In this document: positions 23,715-37,167 of the stretch, piece by piece
Layout: every line of letters begins with the position of its first letter
Numbering within the stretch: the stretch's first letter is position 1
The notes under the pieces: model-generated
What the model saw: only the letters and a program-made list of their open reading frames with translations
What the model was told of the DNA's origin: nothing
The model's database searches: none
NCBI GenBank assembly: GCA_036346205.1
Contig: JARFJB010000821.1
Location: 1,170,222-1,234,221 of the forward strand
Direction of reading: 5' to 3'
Source of the DNA: Vesta saturnalis
Taxonomy: Eukaryota > Arthropoda > Insecta > Coleoptera > Lampyridae
DNA: 64,000 nucleotides
Program-made: the position numbers and the translations under genes

Positions 23715-25722
23715 GAAAGTCTATTTAGTGTGTAAATTGTCCGATTATGAGCTCCCAAACTACTTGTCCGAAAAGGTGTGAGCAGGCTTTCGAAATAGAC
23801 TAAAAGTTGCAGTTAAAAATATTTTCATATATACAGGGTGATTCAGAAAAACATGGTCAACCAAACTTGATTTTGTTTAAATGGAACACCCTGTATATTT
23901 TCGCACCATCAAAGAACTGGTAAAATTTTGCGTACATTTGACGTGTAATTCATATCCCTAGCTTCAGCTGTTTTCGAGTTATTCGAATTATTTCAAAATT
24001 TTTGAAAGGTACACGGTGTCAAAGAAATTAGTGTACCGTGGAAGTTATTGTAGAGATAAAAATAATTTTCTGAGGTGTTAAAGTCTGAGTACGGCCCTAC
24101 TAATACCCGAAAATATTGTACAGGGCGTCCGAAAAATTTGGTTCAAATTTTGACATCACAAATATCGGAAAACTCAATTTTTCTAATGGGAACAATCATT
24201 TTTCACTAGTGTATTCTACTTTGAAAATCAATAGGAAAGTATCTGACATACCCTATACCTAAAATAAGTAGTTTTTGATTTATTCGATAAAAACCAATTT
24301 TTTTTACAAAACGCGTTAGGAAGTCCCTTTTTTTGTAGAGTAGGCTATAAGGATTGGGATAACAAGTTTCTTACGTTTGAATTGCTTCTGTGACCATCTA
24401 GTGGGTGCTTTCGCAGCTGAATAAAAAAATACTTGCATGCAGTACATTATTATGCCATCATGAATTTTCTCGTTTTAAATGTGCATTTTAACAGAGAATG
24501 CTGCGGAATGGTTGTTTTCCTTACATGTCATTTTGTTTATTATTTACTTGTTATCCAAAATCGCTTTATTGTCATAAACTTCGTTAATTTAAGTTGTTTG
24601 TACGTGTCGGTAAAGCAATGAATCAAACAAATTATTCAAAACAACAACTTGTGAGCATGACGTATGCAATAAGAGAAGTGATGGAAATTGTTTGTTACCG
24701 TCACGACTCTATGCTCAAAAATATCCAGATAGAAGTGTTTTGAAAAATTAAAAAACCGCTTTGAAAGAACAGCCAACGCAAACTGTGAGAAAAAAACAAG
24801 AAACAAATCTGTTTTACATGAAGAAAATGTATTGGATATTACATTATCCGTGGTCGAAACTCCAGAAATAAGTGTACGAGAAGTTCGCAGGAACCTAGAT
24901 ATTGGAAAATACTCCCTATCTAAATGCACCAAAGAGAATAAACTACATCCCTATCATGTACAACTCCATAAAGACCTCTCCGCTGATGACTACATTCAAC
25001 GAGTTAACTTTTGTCGTCGATGCAAATTAAATTACAGGAAAATAATAGGTTTCCATTCTACATATTATTTACAGACGAATGTACATTCCATCGAAATGAA
25101 TTTGTTAATAGCCATAATTATCATTACTACGCCACCGAAAAGCCACATTTAGTACATGTAAATCATTTTCAGCAACAATGGAGTTTAAATGTCTGGGGAG
25201 GTATTGTTGACAATTATGTTATATGACCGCATTTCTTTGAGGGCCGCGTAAACTGAGATGTTTTTTACAATTTTTTGCATGAAGACTTTCCACTTCTTAT
25301 TCAACATATTCCGGATAAAATAAGAGAACAGATGTGGCTTCAAATGGATGGTGCTACACCTAACTACCATAGAGAAGTCCGAGAGTATGTAAGTGTGATG
25401 TTGTGATGTCAAAGTTTAAACCAAATTTTTCGGACGCCCTATACAATATTTTCGGGTATTGGGAATGGTTCTTAGTAGGGCCGTACTCTGACTTTAACAC
25501 CTCAGAAAATCATTTTTATCTCTACTCGATGGTGCGAAAATATACAGGGTGTTCCATTGAAACAAAATTAAATTTGGTTGATCACGTTTTTCTGAATCAC
25601 CCTGTATATATGAAAATATTTTTTAAATGTGCAAGTTTTAGTCCATTTGGGAAGCCTGCTCACACCTTTTCGAACAAGTAGTCTAGAAGCCCATAATCGG
25701 ATAATTACATACTAAATGGACA
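23715..25722 (+). mobile_element. Tc1/mariner-type element with long inverted repeats
   Basis: About 480 bp at the left (from AAAGTCTATTTAGTGTGTAA) is inversely repeated at the right up to about 25722. Inside the arms are paired marks: CAGGGTGATTCAG / CTGAATCACCCTG, GGTGCGAAAATATACAGGGT, GTACGGCCCTACTAATACCC / TAGTAGGGCCGTAC and GGGCGTCCGAAAAATTTGG. The right end abuts a (TA)n array. The arms enclose one decayed transposase. Confidence 0.75.
24618..25406 (+). pseudogene. IS630/mariner-type transposase, third catalytic residue lost
   Basis: From ATG 24618 the N-terminus MNQTNYSKQQL is followed by frameshifts, then VREVRRNLDIGKYSLSKC (helix-turn-helix), ENKLHPYHVQLHKDLSADDY, and in the next frame FTDECTFHRNEF (first Asp), NHFQQQWSLNVWGGIV, and WLQMDGATPNYHREVREYV (second Asp). 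The protein then runs into the right inverted repeat, so the block that should carry the third acidic residue is missing. At least three frame breaks and the TGA after NYVI show it is inactive. Confidence 0.8.
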
Positions 25723-25724
25723 CC

Positions 25725-25726
<2 letters not shown>

Positions 25727-25783
<57 letters not shown>
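25727..25783. repeat. (TA)n microsatellite between two elements
   Basis: A TA array directly between the end of the mariner-type element and the ACAGGGTGTGC start of the next repeat. Confidence 0.9.
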
Positions 25784-25786
<3 letters not shown>

Positions 25787-28613
25787 GGTGTGCAAATAGT
25801 ATCGCACCAAATGGGATTATATAGAAACGGTTTGACATTTACATTTGACCTTTGGTGGGGTTAAATAATACATAAATACCTTTCATCTTGAATTTTTTTA
25901 AATGGCAACCTAGGTTGAGTTTGGTGTTATTTGGCAAGTAATTGATTTAGAAATACAGCACGGTTTATCATAAGAAAAAAAAAACAAAAACCAAAAAATT
26001 CAACAAGAAAATTGAGTTACTTAATTGATGAAAATCACAATGACTGCTCAAATTGTTGTCCATTCACTTCTTGACAATATCTAAGTCTATCAACAAAAGT
26101 ACCCAATGCATTCCGAGGACTCTACATGAGAAAAACAAGATTATGATAACGTCGTATTGTAGTATTAATTACAAAATACAAAAGGATCTATTTTTATGAT
26201 TTTACTGACGCAAATATTTTGAACAAATTGACGTAAACTCACAACGTCAAGGTTGTGAGCTCATAATTAGTTACTCTTCTAATGCAGTAAATGTTATGAC
26301 AAAAGTAGAACATGCAATAACTGCAATACTTAATTAAAATTATTTATATTTTTTGGGTAAAAGCCGCGTATTTAAAAGGTAATTTTATAAGATTTAATAG
26401 TATCAAATATTTGTTGACAGTTTTGTCTTTTTACTGAAGAGGATACCGGCAATTGCTATTGAAATTTTTCAAGCTTCTAATATTTTCTTTTAATGTAATC
26501 ACGGTAAACATTATGAACATTTCGCAAAACAATATCCTTACTTAAAAAATAACGCAAGCTAAGGTTTAGAAAAACATTCTTCGTCAATCAGTTTTTACGC
26601 ATTAATTTTGTAAAGAAATGTACCGTTGTGCAATGAGTGTATAATAAATAAAAAACTCCATAAATTATAAACATAACTTAATTTTAATGGTAGTTCTGAA
26701 CAAAGAAAAAGTTACATATACTTTTAGTAATTGTGCAACTCAGCACTCGTTATACACAAAAACAGAAAATAATCATTAACTAGAGAAGTGTTGTAAATCT
26801 TCTCACTAATCATTACATAGGAATCGTAGCCGGTTGTAAGGTTGCAAAGACATCAATTTTGAATAAAATTTGAACCAACGAAACGATATTAATTTTCATT
26901 TAATCTTGATATTGCGTTTATATCCAATGTTTGAAGGTATATTAATAATACAATCACTTCCTGAATTTTCTCGCGTGTATCTCACTACTCTTAAATATAT
27001 CTGATGTGCAACAGCCATCAAAGTAAAAACTGAAAGAACTGAAATAATGACAATTTAGGATAACGTCTTGCAATACGTTCGTAAAGAACGTTGTCAAAAC
27101 AACAATAACGATTTATGTCAGATGGACGTTTAAATATTCATGACAATTACACCCTAATAGACGTTTAGATGCCAATCTGAAGAAAACTTCATAAATACAG
27201 TTTGCGCGTTTAGACTTTAATAATTAATTTAATTAACTTTTTACCATATTTGGCTTCATATAAAGAAATTTTATAAGGAAACGTATGTATATAGGGTGTC
27301 CAGAGCAACCTTAGAAATAGGAATTAACATGAGAAGATGGTTTTTATTTTTTTCCTGCTCCCCACTATATTTTATCGCGTTGAAATCTCATTGAATTTGT
27401 GGAACTAGTAAGGGGCTATGCCGTAAAAATCCAAATAGTGTTTTTTTTTCAGTTACGAATAGTATTTAGTTTTTGTGAAAAATGATTTTGAAAATCAATA
27501 ATTTAAAAAGTTGCGCGTTTACCTCGGTAATTTTCGTGAGTGTTCAGCTACGCTCATAAGCAATTCACATGGCACTCGGTGGCAGTAGAAAACAGCTGTG
27601 AGTTCATAAACAAATAATAGTTTTGGATGGTGTGAATTGTTCTTATAAAGGTTAATTTTGTGTTTGAGCATGTATCAAAACAAATAATATTTAGTGTTGG
27701 AAATTCATCCCGTTTCTGTTTACAATGGGAATGAACATGAATATTTGAGCTTTGTGATGGCTTTTCATGCTTCCATTAGGATCTTTATGTTTAATAAACT
27801 TTGCCAAAATTGAATGTGTTATGTGTCATGTGTCACATCACCTCTAATGTGTAATATATTTTGATTTACATTAAAATTAAAACTGAAAACAAGATTGGCC
27901 ATAGGTAACATTGGTATTGGTTTGAGGCATTGAATGAATTACCTCATTGAAGACGAAAAATTGGTGAAGATTCTAGTTTGTTTGACAACATCCCGATACA
28001 TTGGTACTAGCAGTTCTGTCTTTTTAAAGACGTTTACACTTGACATGCAATATTAATTTGTGCGGTAAGGTATATTTTGTATAGATAAGCCTCAACCTAA
28101 TCTAAACATTAACCTATCCATAGAGCAATTTTTACAATCATCTGCAGTCAGAATTCGCTATTGCAAGTCACTAAAATCAAATGAGGAGCTCAGAATGAAC
28201 TACCAGTGAGTTATAATTACTTGGATAATTTGGTTGATCAATAATAGTAGCCCATTTTGCTGGACTTAGAAACACTGAAAGTCAAATATTATTTATTTTT
28301 ATAGACGCTCAAACACAAATTTTAACCTTTATAAGAACAATCCACAACTATCCAAAACGTTGGGTTGTTTATGAATGCACAACTGTCTTCTGCTGCCACC
28401 GAGGCCCATTTGAATCGTTGACGAGCGTCGACGAACGCTCATGATAACGAACGAAGTAAACTTGCAATTTTTGAAAATATTGATTTTCAAAATCATTTTT
28501 CAGGAACACTAGACTATTCGTAATACCACCACATAGCCGCTCTTTAGTCCTACAAACTCAATAAGTTTTTCATCGCGATAAAATATATATTTTCCGAGGT
28601 CACCCAGGACACC

Positions 28614-28617
<4 letters not shown>
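25784..28617. repeat. Duplicated 2.8-kb block, copy 1
   Basis: It starts ACAGGGTGTGCAAATAG, an end typical of mariner-type MITEs. From about 25878 (TTTCATCTTGAATTTTT) it is nearly identical to 31949-34628. The first part (to about 27290) contains, on minus near 26060-26110, a short frame RLRYCQEVNGQQFEQSL resembling the C-terminus of IS630-type transposases. The last 1.3 kb is a separate inverted-repeat element (27293-28617). No intact gene is present. Confidence 0.8.
27293..28617. mobile_element. Long-inverted-repeat MITE, copy 1
   Basis: The ends TAGGGTGTCCAGAG and (complement of right) AGGGGTGTCCTGGG open inverted arms of about 390 bp. The arms share TTTTATCGCG, ATTACGAATAGT, TGATTTTGAAAATCAATA, GGCAG(T/C)AGAA and TGTTCTTATAAAGGTTAA. 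No coding capacity. The right end abuts (TA)n at 28618-28646. Confidence 0.8.
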
Positions 28618-28649
<32 letters not shown>

Positions 28650-28650
<1 letters not shown>

Positions 28651-31075
28651 AGGTAGCACACTACGAAAATTTGATGAATACACTGAAAATATTCCGATTA
28701 AAATTGTTGTCGCGATAGCAAAAGATAATTACTAAAAGTTATTATATAATAATTGTTATTTGAGAATGGTTTGTATTTCTTTGTTTTTGTAAGACATTTG
28801 TGTAGGGTTTTAACTGAGGGCGGCCCGCAACCAGATGTTTTAAGTTGCAGGTGCAGGCTCAACTGCATTTATCGGAAGGGCAAGACAAATTGGTAAATAT
28901 GTCTATAAAAGCGTTTTGAAAATAAAAATGTCAGTATTATACAAAAAATTACACCGCGGTCAAAGAAAAATTTGTTCATGAGTTGAAATGTGATAGTTTA
29001 AATACAGCATTTCTACGATTGATTGCACATGTTAATTAGAAATAATGGTTCTTTTCATAATTAGAGGCAAAAGCGTTCACACGAAATATTTTTATTGCTT
29101 TTGTTAGTTGATATAGAAAATAGGGGGTGATGGAATAAAAACGGTTTGTTGTGCTTAGAATGGGGAGTTGCATTTGATTTTTCAAAGCGGGCGTTATTAA
29201 GATTGGACATCGATTTTGTGTTTGGTAAATTAGATCTTTTTTATTTGTAAGAGTTACCTTGTGAAACTGTTGTGTTGATCAATGTAAAATCGTCTTTCCT
29301 TTTGTGTTAATCGATAAATCCGAGTATTTAAAGATTTGTGCTGGTGAAAGCTTAAAAGGATAACCTACATTGATAAGGTAAGTAAAAGAAAAGATTTTAC
29401 GGTTTGTGAAATTACACAGAAAAGGTCATTCTACCTATTCATTTAAATTGTTAAAACCAAACTGAAACCCTGACTTGCAAAACTGGTGTGTTCATTGAAA
29501 TTACGCAGGCACAGAGAATCTCGCTCTCTTTTTTTCTTTATGTGTTCTATTTTGTGTATTGATAATTCTAACCTGTATTTATAATGATAAAAACACTAAT
29601 GATCTAGTTATCTATATGTTTATCCAAATGTCTCTCTTGTTACCGTTATATGCCTATATGTCTATATTTTTGTGTTTTGTTTTATGCCTAAGAAGAATTG
29701 AGAGCATTATTATCTTGCATTTGTAATAATACCTACTAATCATGTAGGTGAATCGGTGTTGCAGGACTTTGTTTCAGATGTTATACTTTGTCTTAACTGC
29801 GTATTTAATGGGTCTGGCCACGAATGGTTTTTCTGTGTACGCAATTATATCATTTATTGTTACTGTCCATGTGTATCATTGGTTGTGATCGTATCCACAA
29901 ATTTGTATGTGTAACGTACTTGCCCTTTTTCATTTTTATCTACTTAAATAATCTGTAACCTGTTTAATTTTCTGTCGTTGCTTTTTCATGTAGGTTGAAT
30001 TTTTTATATGTATTACTAGAGTGCTTAATGTATTTGGTTGTTAATAACCGCCCTGATTGGTTAAACAAAAGGGCCACATGATCGGGATTACCCTTTTTCT
30101 TTTTTTTTTTTTGATTGATTGACGATCTTATTGTGGATACGATCACACTGTTTATATTTATTGCCTTTATGTGTAGTTATTGAAATTGCCTTGCATTTTA
30201 TTTTGGTGATATTTAAATTTTGTAAGGTACACTTTTTTAACTTGATTTAATGATGACCTTTGTTTTTTTTGTGTTCTGTTTATGTCCGGTTGTCCCACAC
30301 CCTGTATAATGCTTTATATGTAATTATTTAACTAAAAGCAGACAGGAATTGGTTGCAAAGAGATCCCCTGTTTGTTGTTTATTATCTGTTTATTTTGCTT
30401 TAATTTGAATACCATTTATATACCTGATTTTATGTTTATTTGTTACTAAACTTCGTTTTAGGCAATGTTATAGATTTTGTACGCCTTTAATACCGATAGA
30501 GTAGTGTTGAAACCTATTTAATCCTTTGATTGCGATTTACTTGTGTTATCTGATCTTTGTTTTTTCTTTGTGTGATTATTATTGGAATAAAGGGAGTTTT
30601 CTTGGTGATTCTTTTTCTCCCTAATGTAAATAGGATGACGAGCGAATCACCAGGTAGCACAACTCGTTCATCTCAATTGTAGTTTTGTTTCATTTAATTA
30701 CCTTGCCACCTTATGCAACAAATTAACCTTATCCGACCCTGTCTTCTGCACATTACACAACGTAGGTTATTTGCCCCCTAGACGACCACTGTTTTTTTAA
30801 TCAGGTTAGAATTTTGCGAGTTCTAGATCAGATTTGTAAATCAACTCTGATTATTTAATCACGGCCAGTAAGGGAGATTTAAGCTATCAATTGGAGTAAG
30901 TCTAACATTAGCCGGAGTAGCATTATTCCCAGTGACATCAATTTAAGCAACTAATAATAGCATCTTATCAGTCAAATTAAGATGCATCCTTTAGCTATTG
31001 TTTTGTCTCTTGAATTTGCATTAATGCGAACAAGTACAAATTACACGTTTCATGATAGGGTACATCTGGGTTACG

Positions 31076-31080
<5 letters not shown>
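28650..31080. other. AT-rich stretch, nothing recognised
   Basis: No open frame above background, no inverted-repeat pair and no family motif was found. It separates the two copies of the 2.8-kb block and ends at a (TA)n array (31079-31110). Confidence 0.5.
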
Positions 31081-31115
<35 letters not shown>

Positions 31116-31127
31116 GCATTTTACGAA

Positions 31128-31928
31128 TAATTAGACCTCTATAATATGGCTGCAATTCCACTATGAACAACATCCAATTATAAAATAACTAAAATGCTGT
31201 AAGTGTAACATTGTAATGAAAGGGATATTTCAGTTGGCTACTCTGAACCGCATTTTCCATCCTTTCCTACAACATTATAATTGCAAAAGACAAATACGCC
31301 CTTCAAATGTCTTAAAATATTATTTGCCAACTCAGTAGCGTATCACGCGAGAGGTAACTTAGGTTAGTAAAATTGAAAATTTTTCAATTAAATTAATTAT
31401 TGTAAGAAATAAACATCGTTAAAATAAAAGAATGTTCCAAACAAATATCATTATTGTTAAGAATTTCTGAAAATTTACCATTACTAATTCGTAATTAATG
31501 TTGAAACTGCAAATTACTCCATTAGCATAATGTGAATTAGAAATCATTAATGACCACTTGCTTTGCTTATAAATGTGGAATCAATTTTCCATTTTGCCAT
31601 TATACTGTAAAGAATAATTTGTAACGGTTGTAATGATTGTGTAGTTTTTATACTAAAATGGAAGAAAGTTTTGTTTTAACTGAAGACGAGAACTTTATTG
31701 AAAATTTACTATATACTTGTTCATTTTTTTTTTAATTTGTATTAAAATAGTTAAAATAGTATATAATAATACTAAGTGAGCATGGCGATGGCGAATTTAT
31801 TAATAATAAATTTATTCAAATAATTTTTTCACTTTTTTTATATGGCAAAAGGTACTACGCCAATGAGTGCTCCCGCGCTTTATTTGGTGACAAATTTAAA
31901 CGGCAGCCATATTACAGAGGGCTAATTA
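31128..31928. mobile_element. 0.8-kb MITE, copy 1
   Basis: The ends are inverted: TAATTAGACCTCTATAATAT at the left and, on the complement, TAATTAGCCCTCTGTAATAT at the right, both followed by GGCTGC. No coding capacity. A second copy lies at 37963-38720. (TA)n arrays lie on both sides. Confidence 0.8.
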
Positions 31929-31948
31929 CTATATATATATATATACCT

Positions 31949-34628
31949 TTCATCTTGAATTTTTTAAATGGCAACCTAGGTTGAGTTTGGTGTTATTTGG
32001 CAAGTAATTGATTTAGAAATACAGCACGGTTTATCATAAGAAAAAAACAAAACCAAAAATTCAACAAGAAAATTGAGTTACTTAATTGATGAAAATCACA
32101 ATGACTGCTCACTTCTTGACAATATCTAAGTCTATCAACAAAAGACCCAATGCATTCCGAGGACTCTACATGAGAAAAACAAGATTATGATAACGTCGTA
32201 TTGTAGTATTAATTACAAAATACAAAAGGATCTATTTTATGATTTTACTGACGCAAATATTTTGAACAAATTGACGTAAACTCACAACGTCAAGGTTGTG
32301 AGCTCATAATTAGTTACTCTTCTAATGCAGTAAATGTTATGACAAAAGTAGAACATGCAATAACTGCAATACTTAATTAAAATTATTTATATTTTTTGGG
32401 TAAAAGCCGCGTATTTAAAAGGTAATTTTATAAGATTTAATAGTATCAAATATTTGTTGACAGTTTTGTCTTTTTACTGAAGAGGATACCGGCAATTGCT
32501 ATTGAAATTTTTCAAGCTTCTAATATTTTCTTTTAATGTAATCACGGTAAACATTATGAACATTTCGCAAAACAATATCCTTACTTAAAAAATAACGCAA
32601 GCTAAGGTTTAGAAAAACATTCTTCGTCAATCAGTTTTACAATTAATTTTGTAAAGAAATGTACCGTTGTGAAATGAGTGTATAATAAATAAAAACTCCA
32701 TAAATTATAAACATAACTTAATTTTAATGGTAGTTCTGAACAAAGAAAAGTTACATATACTTTTAGTAATTGTGCAACTCAGCACTCGTTACACACAAAA
32801 ACAGAAAATAATCATTAACTAGAGAAGTGTTGTAAATCTTCTCACTAATCATTACATAGGAATCGTAGCCGGTTGTAAGGTTGCAAAGACATCAATTTTG
32901 AATAAAGTTTGAACCAACGAAACGATATTAATTTTCATTCAATCTTGATATTGCGTTTATATCCAATGTTTGAAGGTATATTAATAATACAATCACTTCC
33001 TGAATTTTCTCGCGTGTATCTCACTACTCTTAAATATATCTGATGTGCAACAGCCATCAAAGTAAAAACTGAAAGAACTGAAATAATGACAATTTAGGAT
33101 AACGTCTTGCAATACGTTCGTAAAGAACGTTGTGAAAACAACAATAACGATTTATGTCAGATGGACGTTTAAATATTCATGACAATTACACCCTAATAGA
33201 CGTTTAGATGCCAATCTGAAGAAAACTTCATAAATACAGTTTGCGCGTTTAGACTTTAATAATTAATTTAATTAACTTTTTACCATATTTGGCTTCATAT
33301 AAAGAAATTTTATAAGGAAACGTATGTATATAGGGTGTCCAGAGCAACCTTAGAAATAGGAATTAACATGAGAAGATGGTTTTATTTTTCCTGCTCCCCA
33401 CTATATTTTATCGCGTTGAAATCTCATTGAGTTTGTGGAACTAGAAAGGGGCTATGCCGTAAAAATCCAAATAGTGTTTTTTCAGTTACGAATAGTATTT
33501 AGTTTTTTGAAAATGATTTTGAAAATCAATAATTTAAAAAGTTGCGCGTTTACGTCGGTAATTTTCGTGAGTGTTCAGCTACGCTCATAAGCAATTCTCA
33601 TGGCACTCAGTGGCAGTAGAAAACAGCTGTGAGTTCATAAACAAATAATAGTTTTGGATGGTGTGAATTGTTCTTATAAAGGTTAATTTTGTGTTTGAGC
33701 ATGTATCAAAACAAATAATATTTAGTGTTGGAAATTCATCCGTTTCTGTTTACAATGGAATGAACATGAATATTTGAGCTTTGTGGTGGCTTTTCATGCT
33801 TCCATTAGGATCTTTACGTTTAATAAACTTTGCCAAAATTGAATGTGTTCTGTCACATCATATGATATTATGTGTGTTCACATCGCCTCTAATTTTCAAT
33901 ATATTTTGATTTACATTAAAATTAAAACTCATAGGTAAAATTGGTATTAGTTTGAGGCATTGAATGAATTACCTCATTGAAGACGAAAAGTTGGTGAAGA
34001 TTCTAGTTTGTCTGACAACATTCCGATACATTGGTACTAGCAATTCTGTCTTTTTAAAGACGTTTACACTTGACATGCAATATTAATTTGTGCAGTAAGG
34101 TATATTTTGTATAGATAAACCTCAACCTATTCTAAACATTAACCTATCCATAGAGCAATTTTTACAATGATCTACAGTCAGAATTCGCTTTTGCAAGTCA
34201 CTAAAATCAAATGAGGAGCTCAGAATGAGTGAGTTATAATTACTAGGATAATTTGGTTGATTAATAATAGTAGCCCATTTTGCTGGACTTAGAAACACTG
34301 AAAGTCAAATATTATTTATTTTTATAGACGTTCAAACACAAATTTTAACCGTTATAAGAACAATCCACAACCATCCAAAACTTTGGCTTGTTTATGAATG
34401 CACAACTGTCTTCTGCTGCCACCGAGGCCCATTTGAATCGCTGACGAGCGTTGACGAACGCTCACGATAACGAACGAAGTAAACTCTCAACTTTTGAAAA
34501 TATTGATTTTCAAAATCATTTTCAGGAACACTAGACTATTCGTAATACCGCTCTTTAGTCCTACAAACTCAATAAGTTTCCATCGCGATAAAACATATAT
34601 TTTCCAAGGTCACCCAGGACACCTCGTA
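31949..34628. repeat. Duplicated 2.8-kb block, copy 2
   Basis: Collinear with 25878-28617. It contains the inverted-repeat MITE again (about 33332-34628). Compared with copy 1 it is almost always shorter at homopolymers and micro-repeats, and it lacks 16 bases near 32108. Confidence 0.85.
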
Positions 34629-34659
<31 letters not shown>

Positions 34660-34662
34660 GTG

Positions 34663-35575
34663 TCGTGAAACTATACAAACTGAAATGGTATGTTCCTTGG
34701 GTCAATTTAAGTAAAAAAGTCCCATAAACATAGGTCTGATTCAATAGTTACCCAGATACAAGCGTTTAAAGTTTATAAATGATCACATTTTTTCAAAAGT
34801 AATTATTATTAGTCAACTGGAAAAACAAAACGAAACAATCTGCCATTTATTCGTTTGTGTTCTAATAATGACAAAGTGGATTGTAGTAAATTAAGTGTAA
34901 TTTAAATTTAAAATGCTTTTCAATTTCTAACGAAGAGTATGCTGACATCATTTACATTTATGGACTTTGTGATGGAAATGCGAGAGCTGCCGTTAGGAAT
35001 ATGAACGAAGATTTCGCAACAGGAGGATTCCAAATCACCAAACCTTTTCTTCTGTGTTTCAACACGTTCGAACTCATGGTTCATTTCCATCAGTTTCAAT
35101 AAGATCTGATCGTCCTGTGGAGTTAAATGTGAATGAGCAAGAAAACATTCTACAGATGGTTGATCGAGTCCAGGGTTGAGTGTTAGAAGAATTTCTTCTC
35201 AAACGGAGTCCCCTATGTCAGTATGGCAAACATTACATTATGGGCAGCTCTGCATTTCCATCACAAAATCCATAAATGTAAATGATGTCAGCATACTCTT
35301 CGTTAGAAAATTGAAAAGGCATTTTAAATTTAAATTACACTTAATTTACTACAATCCACTTTGTCATTATTAGAACACAAACGAATAAATGACAGATTGT
35401 TTCGTTTTGTTTTTCCAGTTGACATAATAATTACTTTTGAAAAAAATGTGATCATTTATAAACTTTAAACGCTTGTATCTGGGTAACTATTGCGAATCAG
35501 ACCTATGTTTATGGGTACTTTTTACTTAAATTGACCCAAGGAACATACCTAAATTTCAGTAAATTGTAAGTTCTC
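34663..35575 (+). mobile_element. Foldback-type MITE carrying a mariner-type transposase N-terminus
   Basis: Arms of about 300 bp share GGTATGTTCCTTGGGTCAAT, CCATAAACATAGGTCTGA and GATCACATTTTTTC-type words and continue inward into protein-coding sequence. On + after the left arm the frame reads NEEYADIIYIYGLCDGNARA (about 34930-34990), then in shifted frames VSIRSDRPVELNVNEQENIL and VLEEFLLKRS. These are the HTH region of an IS630/mariner-type transposase with no catalytic domain. The right arm repeats the first codons in inverse orientation (TCCATAAATGTAAATGATGT near 35269). The unit is flanked by (TA)n at 34629-34654 and 35587-35668. Confidence 0.75.
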
Positions 35576-35582
35576 AGAAACC

Positions 35583-35586
<4 letters not shown>

Positions 35587-35632
<46 letters not shown>

Positions 35633-35668
35633 GTATATATATAAACTTATATATATATATAAAACAGG
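35587..35668. repeat. (TA)n microsatellite
   Basis: Imperfect TA array, interrupted by ATGTATATATATAAACTT. Confidence 0.9.
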
Positions 35669-35669
35669 T

Positions 35670-37165
35670 GAGTCAGATTTTGTAGGCGACACAACTTTTA
35701 ACAGGAGATAGAACACATGTTTTTAAAAGAAAAGTTCCTATAAACATATGTCTAAAAAGGTCTTAAAAAATGCAGTTTTCGAATTACAGCGGTTTAAAAT
35801 AATTTTTCTTTCCAAATGTTCATTATTCTCATAATACGATCTTACGATTTGATTTCATGTTAGGGATAATGTCTATTAATTATGATAAAAAAGCGTTCAC
35901 AGAATTTTCACAAAGTTGCTACATTTAGTGGAGGTCTATATCAAACACTGGGGTCATGGAAAACGAACGGTTTTTAGTCTTCAAATGGTTCTTTGATTTT
36001 AAAAAGCTGTTATTATTCATTATCTGACATACAGTTTATGTACAATATAATAATGTATGTCGTTACTTTGAAATTCCTGTGGTTATCAATGTTATTTTCG
36101 CATTTTAGTGTTTAGATGATAAATACTGAAGTATGTAATGTGCTTATGTGAATAATTGATTATAAAGTTTTTAATAAAAGATATAATAAAACATTTAGAG
36201 CCATTTTAGTACCTAACGATCGTTTCTTTAAAATTTCAAATACATTTTCATTTATAAATAGGTAGGTTATCGGTTTTTTAGTATCCATTGTTATTATCCT
36301 CGTATAAAGAAATGCATAATTATTATTGTTATGCAGTCAATACTTTCTGTATAATTAAGTATGTATCAATTTCGCCATAAACATGTTATGTAGATTTATT
36401 TAGTGAGATTGCTAATAACGTTATAGATCACGCTGCGCACTTGCTCTCAATATAAAGTAGCCGCGCACTTTCAAGCCATACTCAATAATACATAGACTTT
36501 ATGTCAAATTGAACTTTCTATCTGTTTAGTACATCTTGAATTTATAGGACAATCAACTTAATTTCATGTATATTGTAACAATACTTAATTAATAATTGTA
36601 AAATATAATATATGAATATTTAGCATATAACGATTTATAAATAAATAATTTCAAATAACCAATAGTATAATAAAATTAGTACATGCTTTGTTCAAAATGT
36701 AAACCGTTCATTTTCCAATGACATTTCACAGTACAATAGAACGTCTTAAGTTAATTAAATGATGCATCCTTATTTCATTGCAACATAAATATGATAGCTC
36801 CTTGGAAAACAAGAATAAGTTATTAAATTTTATTTTTAGAAACGAACAGTTTGACAAAATAAATTTTACAAACACTTGCATTCATCTTGAATAATTTCAG
36901 TTTTTAAGTTCAACAAAGTTATTTCATTGAGTTTGCCTGCTTTTAATTAGTAGTAACATGCCAGTTTACATTTACTAAATAGCGAACAAGCTCGATCATT
37001 CATTTTTATTTAAATGGGTTCGCAAATGAATTCTAAGGTTACGAAACAGCTAAGGGAGTATCTGGATGAAGATAGTTACCAAATAGATTGACAAGACGCA
37101 TCATCATTCCGTTTTTGTTTATCATAATCTACTTTTGTTAAGGTTCATTGTAGTTTTGTTTTCTT
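35670..37165. other. AT-rich stretch, probably decayed transposon flank
   Basis: It begins CAGGTGAGTCAGATTTTGTA, resembling the end of another mariner-type element, but no opposite end was found. The remainder has no coding frame. Confidence 0.35.
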
Positions 37166-37167
37166 AT

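Noticed and set aside
28650..31080. A third copy of the LTR-like repeat
   Set aside because: Some similar AT-rich words were noticed, but the TATA region and terminal landmarks of the other two copies are absent.
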